This document shows, in pieces, positions 23,713-35,812 of a DNA stretch of 64,000 bases (positions are counted from its first letter, which is position 1; each line of letters starts with the position of its first letter). Origin of the DNA: Malania oleifera (taxonomy: Eukaryota; Streptophyta; Magnoliopsida; Santalales; Ximeniaceae); assembly GCF_029873635.1 (NCBI RefSeq), contig NC_080422.1:8091764-8155763 (forward strand). The letters run 5' to 3'. Made by a program: the position numbers and the translations under genes. The notes under the pieces were generated by a model, which had not been told where the DNA came from, ran no database searches, and saw only the letters and a program-made list of their open reading frames with translations.

Positions 23713-24156
23713 TGTTGTAGGGAAAAAATCGGTGACGACCAATAGGGGTGCTCCTAGATCTCCGGTGGCCTAAAAAAGATAGAAAACATAAAGGCTTGGA
23801 GGACCTGAGGTGTACTTCGGGGGATCACTCCGATGCCTAAGTAAAAGGGATGCTCTAGAGAGGCTGAATGCAACAGTAGAATAGTTTGAATGACTTACCT
23901 TGACCTCTTCTCTAGATCCCTTCTTATAGGGGCTTGAGTTGACCCTTGGTTGATTCGTCTTTATTGTGCGGGGGCGTGAATCGCTCCCAGCTCATAAAGT
24001 GCTTGCGTCCATCACTCGGCTATTTAAGCCCTTGGCGTGGATCTCTTCTCCTCTTTATTGGGTTGGAGCTGATTGCTTGTCGGAATGTTTGACCTAGAGG
24101 AGGCGCGGGCCAGGTGTTGACCTGCTCTTATAGGCTAGACTATTTTGGGCGTATCA
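23713..24156 (-). repeat. 5' LTR of the Tat-lineage element
   Basis: Starts TGTTGTAGGG and ends GGGCGTATCA on the plus strand. It is the partner of 4829-5273. The element is minus-strand, so this copy is the upstream one. Confidence 0.95.
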
Positions 24157-24265
24157 ATATCATTTTATTTATTTAATAAAATCAATTCAACAATGTTTAA
24201 TTTAATTAATTAATCCAATTTAATAATTAATTAATTAATTAATTATTAATAGTTAATAATTAATA

Positions 24266-24302
<37 letters not shown>

Positions 24303-24341
24303 TTTCACACTTCTATGCATATAATTTTCTGAGGAGTTACA
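24157..24341 (-). mobile_element. Chromovirus-like LTR, right portion (continues 2596-4828)
   Basis: AT-rich tract with TTAAT and ATT runs, ending ATGCATATAATTTTCTGAGG then AGTTACA. The end of the homologous LTR at 30080 reads AGCATATCATTTTTTTGGGG then TATTACA. This supports the view that one LTR was split by the Tat-lineage insertion. Confidence 0.6.
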
Positions 24342-24601
24342 AATATAATATATGTAGACTTTAATTGATCATTTACTATCACACACTACCCAAGTATAAT
24401 AATAAAATAACAAAGATGGTCAGTACAAAGGTATTTCTCTATTAGGATCCTTGATTTCATGTTTGATGGCTAAGAAAGACCTTATCTTAACGAGTGCTTA
24501 GAGACCATTGCGGCTTAGTCGCTCTCTGGATGTCGGCCAGGTCAAAATGGAATATCATAGGATAAATAGAATAGATAGTGTTTGTACACGTATATAAGTA
24601 C

Positions 24602-24639
<38 letters not shown>

Positions 24640-24661
24640 TTTTAAATGACATACTTTGTAG

Positions 24662-24703
<42 letters not shown>

Positions 24704-24752
24704 TAAGTATCCTATGTGGGACCCACATGTATCTCACATAGGATATAAGTAC

Positions 24753-24792
<40 letters not shown>

Positions 24793-24823
24793 TTTTAAAT
24801 GACATTCTTTGTAGAAGTATATG

Positions 24824-24856
<33 letters not shown>

Positions 24857-25315
24857 TAAGTATCCTATGTGGGACTCACATGGGTCTCAAAGCTGTGCGA
24901 GGCCCACAAAATTGTGTGAGACCTATTGAAGTTGTGTGGGGCCCATAAAATCGTGTGAGACCTATTGGAGTTGTGTGGGGCCCACATGGGTCTTAGACTC
25001 AAATTTGCTTCTTCTTTTATAATAAATAAAAAATAAAAATAATAATAATAATAATATAATTTATTAATAATATTTATTATATAATAATAATAATGATAAT
25101 ACTAATTGGAAGGGGACAAGCCCCTTCTTATCATTTATTTTCCTTCTCTCTCCTTCCTATCTTTCTTCTTTCTTTCTCCTTTCTTTTCTTCTTTTGTCTT
25201 TCTTTCCTTTCTTCTTTCCTTCTCCTCGTAGCCCACTCCTCTCCAATCAAATTCCTTAACCCATTAATTAGTCTGTCTTCTACCCACTCACCACTCACCC
25301 CAAAAATATAAAATG
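24342..25315 (+). mobile_element. Family-G LTR fragment, copy A (U3 only)
   Basis: Starts inside AATATAATATATGTAGACTT. It carries the shared blocks CTATCACACACTACCC, GAGTGCTTAGAGACCATT and CATCCTATGTGGG-type motifs. An internal duplication of the TA/ATA segment lies at 24600-24860 (TATCCTATGTGGGA at about 24710 and 24857). GTGGGGCCCACAT-like repeats (24890-24990) and the GGAAGGGG hairpin (25108-25128) follow, then a pyrimidine tract (25140-25230). It breaks off after CCACTCACCACTCACC without a TATA box. No coding sequence. Confidence 0.6.
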
Positions 25316-25573
25316 TAGTAATATAATATATGTAGACTTTAATTAATTTTTTACTATCACACACTACCCAAGTATAATAATAAAATAATAAAGATGGTTA
25401 GCACAGAGGTGTTTCTCTATTAGGATCATTGATTCCGTATTTAACGTCTAAGAAAGACCTTGTCTTAGCAAGTGCTTAGAGACCATTACGGCTCAGTCAC
25501 TCCTCGGAGGTCGGCCTGATCAAAATGGAATTTCATAGGATAAACATAATAGACACTGTATGTGCACAAATAT

Positions 25574-25649
<76 letters not shown>

Positions 25650-27251
25650 CCGACATACTTTGTAGAAATATATGATAAAATAATAATGATAATAATAATA
25701 TAGGTATTCTATGTGGGGCCCACATGATGGGTGGGACCCACATGAGTTTCGAACTTGAACTTGTTTTGGTATATCAACTGCGTTCTTAATACACCAAAAG
25801 TCTTCACGTAATCCATATGTACCTACAAAGGAGTTACCTTACAATCATTCCACATCCAGCCCATATAGGGCCCACGAAGTTGTGTGGGGCTCACATAAGC
25901 CTCGAAGACATATAGGGCACACATAGGTCTTGATGACGTGTGGGGCCCGCATGAATTTACTTCTCTTCCTAATATATAAACGAGGAAGCTTCTAGGAAAC
26001 TTCGTTCTTATATATATATATATATAAACAAGGAAGCTTCCAAGAAACTTCACTCTTTGAAAGTCACTATGCAAATTCTTGCTTATAAATATGAGAGTTT
26101 TCTACATTAAAATCACATCGTTTCAAAGAGAAAAATATTTTCAAAAAAAGAGAAGGAAAAGTGTGTGAAAGGATTAGTGGTAGAAAGAGAATTTTTATAC
26201 TTAAAATTCTCACTCTTCCACTTTTTCTAATCTCATTAGTTAAAAGTTTGTGATAAGCACTTCACAAGGGTAAATCAGAGTAAGTAAATTTTGATTATGT
26301 TAGTTATTTTTCATAAAATTTACCCTAATTTATTTTTATGTAAATTTAATTTTATCAATTTTATCTTTAATATACATGCGTTTATTTTTGAGTTAAGAAA
26401 TGTTCTAAACCCCTCAGGTATTTTACAACATTATTTCTATTTAAGAAAATATCTTTAACACGAAAATCGTGTGGCATAAGTTTATTTTTACGTTGCATGT
26501 TTCATGAAAATATGAGTGAAGATCAGATTTTCATTTTAATTGCAAAAGTTATAATAAGATGTTTTCAAAACCCTTTATGCCATATAAAATTAAAGACGTT
26601 CGGTACCGTAACTTAAAGTTTAAAGGGATCAGAATGCGCCCACACTGTTTATAGAGTGGTTTTATAAGATAATGAATTTCTCCTGAGTGCACACCTAGTT
26701 CCGGGTCATGACCTAATAGGGAAGATCTCACTTAATGTTGATGTACGTTGATTTAGTTTGGTCAGCCAGCCAATTAAATCCAGTCTTCGGACCGCACAAC
26801 CTTATCATGGGAGTAAACATGACTTATGACTATAGGCTCAAGGGAGGTTTTTATAGTATATGTATATGTGCATTTATATGAACGAGACCTTTTTGTGCCT
26901 AATTGATGATTTGAAAGAAAAAACATATGAGATAAAAAAAAAAAAAAAAACTTGGGGTGTTTTATTGGTTCCTCGGTATTCCTCCATCATAAGTGAGGGT
27001 TATTAATAAACTTGGGACGGGGCCGCTATGTGAGTGGCTTCCGGGTCTTTCCAAAAACAAAAAAATGAAAGAAAGAGAAGAATATGAGAATATATATATA
27101 TATATATATATATAAATATAATATCAAGTATTATAGTTATAGTATTAAAGTTAATAAGTTTAATTTAACGGTGGTTAAAAATATTTTTACTGCTATAGTT
27201 GATGGTAAAAGTTTTATGCAGAAATTTATAAATTTATATATATTTCAAATA
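25316..27251 (+). mobile_element. Family-G LTR fragment, copy B
   Basis: Starts CCAAAAATATAAAATGTAG and repeats the U3 blocks of copy A, with (CA)n(TA)n at 25577-25647. It lacks the hairpin segment and continues through a TATA box (26083-26092) into leader sequence (CACTCTTCCACTTTTTCTAA) shared with 63780-63880. CCAGTCTTCGGACCGCACAAC (about 26778) recurs at 58633. An A-run (26936-26950) and a (TA)n tract (27092-27115) lie near its end. The right boundary is placed where the next LTR starts. No coding sequence. Confidence 0.55.
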
Positions 27252-28793
27252 TGACGCCCTGATTTTTCATACAATTTTTTTTCCAATAATAATCAATAAT
27301 AATCAAATCATCTTCCACATCACAAGCATTGATACCATTTCAAACATAACCCGACCCGAAATGGGTACCGGGTAAACAATCAATCTCATACAAACAACCC
27401 AAACAGTAGAACTCAAAATTTACATATCATCCAGAATACAAATAACCAGAGTTCTATACATCCATACACCTCCCCAAAAATCCACAACATACTCTAAGGA
27501 ATTATACATCCCTAATACAAGACACTTACCCTGAGTAGCAGGGTACAAGTTCCCCTCTATCTCGGAGCTCTATCTAATAGTCTGCCATGGTTCCTTGAAA
27601 TATTTAAATATTTGGGTGAGACTCCTCTCAGTAAGATGGAATAAATTATTCATAGTGCGTGACAGTATGATTTTAGTTATATAATAATATACTCATTTAA
27701 GTGATTACATCATCTGAGAAAATATACCGATATGTACTCATAATCATATAGATATAAAATATAATTTCATAAGCTATGTTACCATTTCTTATACTAACAC
27801 ATATACAACCAATATTTATTAGCAAAAGTTCTCGAGGATAGGGAATATTACATGCCCATACATGTAGCGCCCCTTTGCTCTGATATCGTTTATAACCTTA
27901 CCTGATTAACTTGGTTGCAGCTACAACTGATACTTATCAGGGCACTCATCTTACTTAGTAAGCCCTCAGGCAGAGAGTTTTACTTCGCCGTAATTATTTA
28001 TGCAATTAAACTCACACTCTTCCATTTCTCATTTTCATATCACAAACTAGCTCATAAGTGTCCACCAGTAACAAATACACATTCTGTCTATAACTCATGG
28101 CTGTCTTGAGGATATTCACATCCTTATGCTTCCCCTCATGACTGGGTTGTGCGGATCGAAGGCTGGACCTAACTGCAGTTGGCCTATTTGATTAGATGAA
28201 AATAAGGAAACTGTCAATATGTAGTATGATTGGCCCGCCCACTCCTGGTCCGGATGTCAGGTGGCAAAACTATCCTTCTCACTGGCTCAATCGACTGCCA
28301 CGCCACACTCTCCGTGAGACCATGTGGTTACACTAACACCTCGCTAGCAATGGTACCGTGCTCTCTATCCAACTCGAGTCCATCAGGGTTCTCATTTCTA
28401 CATTTAGTATTCACATTTCAATATTCACATTTTAGTATGTTGGTACATTTCATCACATCAGAAATATTCTCATCATTTCCTGTTTTATTCCCATCATATC
28501 AGTACACATTCCATCTCATAATAATATATATTTCATTTCACGTATTTCAACATTTCTCAATAAAGCATATCGATATTTCTTATTTCCTCTTTTATTATAG
28601 AAAACATTTCTATCCATAAATTCCATCATTTTCTAGTAAAATACACATTGGTATATCACAATTTATCGTTCTCAATAAAACAATTCTGTATTTTTCTTTT
28701 CAACTTTTTTCATATTTCAAATCTCATATCATCACAATTCAATATATAAAACATAACTGGTTTCCATTATCTTCATTTATGCATAAAACATTT

Positions 28794-28832
<39 letters not shown>

Positions 28833-29723
28833 TCTCTTTATTCTTAGTGCAAATCACATAACTCAGTTTCAAACACATTTCCAGTATAAATCATATGCCA
28901 CACAATTTTATTTGATATTCGTATCATAATAATCTTAGGCAAAATATTATATTCTCATTTTCACATATTTACTAAACTAGTAATTTCTAAAAATAACTGT
29001 TATAATTTATTCCCCTCACCTGCTTACTGAGAGGCCTGCTAAAAATCTTTAAACCCTCACCCGCGGCGTACGGAGCTCAAAATCTTCACATCACATTTTC
29101 CCCAATTCAATCAAATCAACCCTAGAATTACAATTATTTTTAACATTTCCTAGACTCACACGCTCCCATTAGTTGGTTAAATTCTAAAAACACGAGTTTG
29201 ATCCACTTCCCGTAATTAAATTTAATTTCTAACATATTTAAAAATACCAGTATGATCAAATCCCCGCAGTTTAATCTAATTCCAAAATATTTCCTCAAAA
29301 TTCCATTTAATCAATTCCCTACAATTTAACTTAATCCCAAAACATTCCCAAAAATCTGATATAATCCAATACTCAAATTTAATAATCACCTATTATAATT
29401 TAGCTAGTTGAATTTCTAAAATAACTCACATAATTTTTACTCCTTACCTTAGCCTCGGAGTGATGCTTAAGATCCCCAAATCAAAAATCCACTCCGATTA
29501 AAATGATAACGATCGAAACAAGGACCCTATAGTGGTGTTTGATCGTCAATTTGTCTGAATATTGGAGAGAAGTTGAATAGAGAGAGTAGTTTTACCTTAT
29601 TCCAGGAGTGGTGCCTATGATGCCCTGATCACAAATCCACTCCGATTAAAATGTTGGTGGCCGAGATAGGAACCCAGTGGTAATTTCTGTTCTTTGATCA
29701 GTACCTGTTTAGCTGAGAAAATT

Positions 29724-29781
<58 letters not shown>

Positions 29782-30080
29782 TGAGGAGAGAGAGTGTGGA
29801 GAAACGTTTAGGGGGGTTCTCTGTTTCTAATTGAAACAAAATTCAATTTCAATGAGGAAGCTAGAAGCTTCCTCATCGTTAGTTTATATATATAATATAT
29901 AATTATAATATTTTATTAATATTATACACACACACACACACACACACACATTACTTTTATCCTTATATATATATATATATATATACACACATAAAATCTT
30001 ATTCTATTATTTATTTAATTAATATTTTTATTTTATTTTATTTTTTACTCCCAAGCATATCATTTTTTTGGGGTATTACA
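27252..30080 (-). mobile_element. Chromovirus-like LTR (3' LTR of a minus-strand element)
   Basis: Plus strand begins TGACGCCCTGATTTTTC and ends GGGGTATTACA. Immediately after it, the minus strand would read GAGGACGAAATTTTTATAAG then GTGAGGAG, the usual tail of Tekay/Del pol followed by the polypurine tract. That places the element's internal region to the right (30081-31149). Internal features: GGTGAGACTCCTCTCAGTAAG (about 27613), ATGACTGGGTTGTGCGG (28138) and a GA array (29731-29779). No coding sequence within the LTR. Confidence 0.75.
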
Positions 30081-31149
30081 TTCTCCTCACCTTATAAAAA
30101 TTTCGTCCTCAAAATTTGTTAAATACCACCTTAAGTAAAATCCATCGTTAACCTAATAAATTTTAAGTTAATCTTTTAAACAACTCTATTAGAATTGGTA
30201 ACTAATATAAATTGTTGGATTATACATCTTGTCCTAATACACCTTACTTTAGTACCAACACTTAACAACTTCAATTTTCATTTTCAGTCTTCCAAAGATC
30301 TAACACTGACATAACCTTAAAAGAATCAATAGATAACTATCCTTTGATTATGACATGACCCAAAAATTTTGTATTAGTTTTCTAGAACCCACATTTCTTG
30401 TTTAGCATATAACTGATGCTCTCACAATGTTTATAAAATTAATCACAAATGTTGTTCATACTCTTCTTGAATCTTTGAATACCCTAAAAATCATCCATAA
30501 AAATTATATTAAAAAAATCCAAGTATGGTTGAATAACTTGATTCATCATATCCATGAAAATGTAAGGTGCATTGGTGACCCCAATTGGTAACATCAGAAA
30601 CTTATAGTGATCTAACTGTGTACTCAATTCTATCTTGGGGATGTGTAATTCCAAAATCTTAATTGGTGATAATTTGATTGCAAATCAATCTTCAAAAATT
30701 TTGGGATTTTACCAATTAATCAAATAATCCACCAATCCCTGGAAGTCGATACCAATTCTTAATGTAACGTGATTCAACTTCCAATGATTAATGCATAGCC
30801 TCAAGGTCCCATTATGTTTCTTAGTGAATAACATAGGTGCAACTTATGATGATATACTAAGTCGAACAAATTCCTTGTCGAGAAATCTTCTAAATGCACA
30901 CTAGGTTGCCTTAGTTCAATTAATGTCATTCTATATGAAACAGTTGACATAGACTTAGTTCCTAACACCAAATCAATATTAAATTCAATCTCTTCTTGGA
31001 GGTAACACCGATAAATTATCTCGGAAAAACATCTAAAAATTCATCACCTATGGGTAAAGAAGTTTGGGATTCGTTAACTCGTATATTTCTTTCATTGTTG
31101 TTACAACCCCAGACATGTGCCCAAATTCTATCCTTTCACAAGCTCTCAA
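30081..31149 (-). pseudogene. Remnant of chromovirus pol (RT region)
   Basis: Minus-strand translation in patches resembles Gypsy RT: a short tail block next to the LTR, then, near 30430-30600, FMDMMNQVIQPYLDFFNIIF followed by MDDF. The second block occupies the place of the YxDD motif and its flank. Many stops and deletions separate these patches, and no frame longer than about 70 codons remains. Protease and gag are absent because the Athila-like element interrupts at 31150. I am confident of the RT origin, less so of the precise lineage. Confidence 0.6.
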
Positions 31150-32896
31150 TGACTCACTCGAAAAATGAGCAGCTTAGAAGTTATCCCAAGTATAGGAGTT
31201 CTATCGTGTAATATTTAGTCCAAAGGCTAGATCGTCTCCTCAGGGAATGCAGTTAAATTCCAAATTTTACGTATTTCCAATCAGAAAATAAGAAACAAAA
31301 GGTACTGAACATAGTTTAGATTCGGGTTTTTTGGATTGTTTGATATTTCATTTGATAAATTAAACGAACATGCAATTTAAATCCTAATTCCTAACACGCA
31401 CTGAATTTAGCAACGAGAAATAGAAAACCTATGTTAACAACGGAACAAGAATTGAAACATGCGTTGAACTTTGGAATAAAAACTAAAGATGATAACTTTC
31501 CTACGTAATTAAAACAAGCAATAATAAAAAAACTCAATCAAACACAAACGCAAACAATAAAAACCGAACTTTTAACAAAATCAAGAACTTGAATTAAGAT
31601 CAAAATTTAAATGCAAACAAAAACTTGAATAACAATTAAAGCTTTAACAACTTAAATAATAACTTAAACACAATAAAAATGGGAACTTCAATAAGATTAA
31701 ACCTAAACTAAATCGAACTTCAACAAACATAATTTAAAATTTACGGAAAACTACTAATTTAACTTCTAAAAAAATATATATTTTTTTTGTTTTGTATTTT
31801 ATTCTTTTTTTTTTTCAAGAACCAAAACGGACTTTAATCACTTAAATAAATAACTTGAACAATAGTTAAATCTAATGCTAATTTTAATTGAGAGAAAATA
31901 AATAAATAAATAAGGTTTAATAATAATAATAATACCCAGACAAAGATTCAAAGTTTAAAACTTTAACTAAAACTCAATTTGAAAATAACAATACTCAATT
32001 AAATATTTAAAGCAAGAATAAAAAAAAACAAAATAAAAAGGAAGGAAAGAAAAAGAGAAAGAAAGGAAAAGAGAAATAAAATTGGAGGTGTAGCCGTGAG
32101 CTGAAAATGCAGCAAGGAACAGAGAGCTTTTGGGTGGTTGGCCATGCAGCAACACAAAAACCATAGAGGCAACTGGTGTGATCTTGGCAAGGGACTTAAG
32201 AGGCTAGAGTGGTGTGGAGTTGCAACAACACAGTAGCAGGTTTGGATCCTTGGAGCAACAACGACAGAAAACTCCTCGACTGGTAGCAAGGGAGGGAGAA
32301 TAGTAGAGGAGGATACAGGGAACTGGAACAGCATAGTAGCCTCTTCGATTGGCAACACTAGCAGCAAGGGGGCACTCAGGTTTGGACCTCTTTTACTAGC
32401 AACCCACAACTGGGAGAGCAGCTTTGGATGGAGTAGGTCTCGGGAAGCAAGGACAGTTACACATGAAAGGCAGAAGGAAGAGAGGAGGAAGAAGAGAGGA
32501 AGGAGAAGAGAAGAAGGAGTAAGGAAGGGAAGCCGAGAGGAGAGGGAGGAGAAAGTTGAGAGAGCTATAATGGAAGTAGGAAGATGAGGGAGAGGAAGGA
32601 GCTAGCAATAAAGGGAAAGGAGAGGGGAGCTGCTGTGTAGCCGAGAGAACGAAGAAGAAGAAGATAGAAGAGAAGAGAGGGAGTAGGGAGAAGAGAAGGT
32701 AAACTGGGGTTGTGCAACAATGGAAGAGAGGAGAGAAGAGCTAAGAAAAGAGTTAGGGAAAAAGAGAAGGAGGGAGAGGGTGCGGCCAAAGAAGAGAAAG
32801 AAAAAAAAAATATATAGAGGGAGAGTGGGGAATGCCCTACGCCAACCCAGCAAAGGATCCGAACCTGGCTGCATGGTCATATCACATCAAGGTAAG

Positions 32897-32950
<54 letters not shown>

Positions 32951-33331
32951 CTTTTGCTTCTCCTTTTCTTTTTTATTTTGTTTCCTAGAGAACAAGAGCG
33001 ATTTTGACCATTTTAAAGCCCGTATCGCTCAAAACTTAAAACACGGAAGTCGTAGATAATCTTCTAATCTTTCTCTAAAATTTTGAATTGTCTCGATCAG
33101 AACTCAGAAGAAAAAATTATGCACAAATTACGAAATAGTTCCGATTTTAGCTCCCGATAATTTCCATGCGATAAAAAATACCAAAAATTCATAAATTGCT
33201 CAATAAAATCCAAATATTATAAATAGGACACCATGCTAAAATATTGAAAGTAATTAGGTATTTACTTAAAAATATAAGTCTCAATGCATGAATTAAAGCA
33301 CCTAATTACTTAGTTTAAATGCATAATCACA
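31150..33331 (-). repeat. 3' LTR of Athila-like element
   Basis: Plus strand starts TGACTCACTCG and ends GCATAATCACA; the minus-strand polypurine tract GTTAGTTGGGGG adjoins it at 33332-33343. It includes a purine-rich segment 32460-32820, which gives spurious Ser/Leu-rich frames, and an (AT)n microsatellite at 32897-32947. About 31150-32390 aligns with 51097-52352. Confidence 0.88.
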
Positions 33332-34984
33332 CCCCCAACTAACATTTTGATAGTCTCTAGCAAATAATGTGAATGAATTCCAGGGCGGTATCCACAAATA
33401 CTAACTCCAACAAACATGAAATGAATGCACATGCGACACAATCATATCGTTTCACATACATGAATATAACCAAATTTCACACCAGCTCGTTTATATTTAA
33501 TGCACACATCTCTGAAGCACGTCACTCATGCAAATTTCATCATTATATAGCAATTAAGAACAGTATACTCATATGAAGTTAACTAGCAGTACAATTCAGA
33601 GTTAATGCGGTCATATAAATTCGAGTATAAACAAGTGAAATCTTGAGGAATGTGTGATGTGTGTGACTTGTTACACCCAGAATACCAGTGGACATCTACA
33701 GAACGGTCATTTTGACTCAGCCTAACTGGTAGACCCTAAAAAACACTCAAAAAGGATAGGCTCACTTATCATTTGTAAGGATGAGTGTCGTGATCAAACA
33801 TCCCACATATTGCAAGGAACAAACTCTAAATGTATGGATTGGATTGGTCTAAAAATGATCTAACCTATATGTGAGGTGTTGGGTCCTTCAATCTAACATT
33901 TTCTCACCTACTCGTCATGTCCAACCAAGACCACCCTATATTAACTTATTCACAAACCAGACGTGAACACATTTGAGGCATTAGACAGTTGAAGAGTCTT
34001 TATATGTGGAGAACATGTGTCATGTCCATGACTTTTTATGCATTTCTATGGAGCAGGTATTAATCTTTCATTTCATGTGCATTTCTAATTTTGTTATTCT
34101 TTCTTCTGCTCATTCTTCAATTTTTGTCTTTTCTTAATCAATTAGGACAGTCATTATACTTCTTTTGTTGTCATCATACTATCAATGGGAATTAAGCTTA
34201 AACAATAATCCATGAACTAAGTCTATCTCTAGGGGTGGTTCAACCTTCACATATTGAGTAAGCTACAAGACCTAGGTTTTTATCTCCCCACTAGATGTCA
34301 CCTCTAGGCTAGCAAGTCGAAAACCGAGACTAGTGTACAAAGAATATCTAGAAAAAAAGGAAAGTTAAGTTTTATGAACTCTGAGTTGACGTCAAAAACT
34401 CAAAAGAACGATAAATGGTTCAACAAAACCTCACAAGGTGTCATGGTTGCCACGGGTGCTCTCTTAGTGCTCGCAAGGAACCCTAAGTGCTACAAGTCAC
34501 TTCAACATGTATTTTCAGCCTCATGAGATACCATGTAAATACAAGATTTTATATAGATATATTAACATGAATGAACTACCAATCAACCTTCATGGAGTTA
34601 CAAATTCATATAAAGAGAAACTACACATAAATGACTTAAGTGTGTAATTCGTAGGTTATATGCAAATATGTAAAGGGTATAAGTCAGTGTTAATCATGAC
34701 ATAAGTTAGTGTAATTCCTTAATACTCTATCTTTCTTAAGTTAGTGTAATTCCTCAATACTCTATCTTTTTTTTTTTTTTCAAATTAATATAGAACCCAG
34801 CAAGTATACGTGCATAGTGTCACATGCAAATTCTCACCCCCCAACTAAAGTGGAACATTATCCTCAATGTGAAAGCATAGGGGAAATAGAAAAACTGTGC
34901 ACAAGTGAACAAATTAATAGAAAATCACTAGCAACTAATGTGATAGAAAAAGAAAAGAATGATGCAAATAAGAACAAATAAAAC

Positions 34985-35023
<39 letters not shown>

Positions 35024-35043
35024 AAAATAGTAAAATAGAAAGG
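33332..35043. other. Athila-like 3' non-coding region
   Basis: About 1.7 kb between the integrase fragment and the 3' LTR. No ORF with recognisable content on either strand and no envelope-like frame. A 38-bp tandem duplication (TTAGTGTAATTCCT...ACTCTATCTTT) lies at 34704-34773, a minus-strand TTGAGGATAATGTTCC block with a C-run near 34840-34880, and (TA)n at 34990-35018. Confidence 0.7.
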
Positions 35044-35812
35044 TTAGAGGACTCCTCTAGGGTCTTGCAGAAGCAAAACCTCTTTATTTGGATTAAAGGG
35101 GGTCATGAGAAGCTTGGGTTTCTGTTCATTGACCATGGAGCTGTTATCATTCATTGGATCCACAAGTTCTACTACGTTGTAGGAATGAATGGGTTCAACG
35201 ATGTATGAGCCATCCCATCGGGACCGCAGTTTCCAAGGGAACAGATGTAATCTAGAGTTGTAGAGAAGATCTTGATGATTCAAAAAAAGGTGTTTATCCT
35301 TGATTGTATGTAGTAGCTTCATTCGCTTCTTCAATAAGCGAGTCTTGTCATAAACATTCCTCTTGGGTTCTTTAAGCTCACACACCTGCAACTTTATCAA
35401 ACCTATGACATTATCAAGTGAAAAGTTAATCTGTTTTATAACACATAATGCATAATGCTGAATCTTAACAGATACATAACATGCCTTACCGTAAATCAAC
35501 CTGTAGGGAGTCATCCTTGAACATTTCTTGAATATAGTTCTGTAGTCCCAGAGCACAATTCCTCAAACCAAGCATTTTGATTAGGACAACCCGTCTTCTC
35601 AAGTATGATCTTGATCTCTACAAAGAACTGACACTTATCCAATATTATCCCATGTTCTGACATTCAATCGGTGGCAAGGTATATCACTATATTATCAAAC
35701 CAAGGGTCGCATGACATGTCGGTGATAGGATAAATGATGTCTAACATTGTCAACTCTGGCGGTCTCCATCGCGCATCACGGACTGGTATTGCATTTATCT
35801 CTGTGAACTGCT
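35044..35812 (-). pseudogene. pol: Athila-like integrase C-terminal fragment
   Basis: From the Tekay edge leftwards, a short pre-integrase block (TDMSCDPWFDNIVIYLATD, 35664-35730) is followed almost at once by KIILEKTG (about 35610) and then TPYRLIYGKACYVSV, LYNSRLHLFPWKLRSRWDGS and a short tail ending at 35044. The zinc-binding HHCC and the first two catalytic acidic regions that should lie between these are missing, so an internal deletion removed the integrase core. Frameshifts are present near 35556-35660. Confidence 0.8.

Larger units (their letters stand above)
4829..24156 (-). mobile_element. Tat-lineage Ty3/Gypsy element, split by a nested Copia element
   Basis: Two LTRs (4829-5273 and 23713-24156; 445 and 444 bp, visibly high identity) bound a minus-strand element. 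The order is 5' LTR, PBS, gag, protease, RT, RNase H, a second archaeal-type RNase H-like domain and integrase, followed by tandem repeats, PPT and 3' LTR. The order PR-RT-RH-INT defines Gypsy; the extra RNase H-like segment and an antisense accessory gene point to the Tat lineage. Flanks are ATATT (4824-4828) and ATATC (24157-24161), an imperfect 5-bp duplication. Without the nested Copia element it is about 8.8 kb. Stops and frameshifts in pol show it is no longer autonomous. Confidence 0.92.

Noticed and set aside
32396-32880. Several overlapping Ser/Leu/Pro-rich minus-strand frames
   Set aside because: Purine/pyrimidine-biased segment inside the Athila-like LTR. They overlap each other in different frames.
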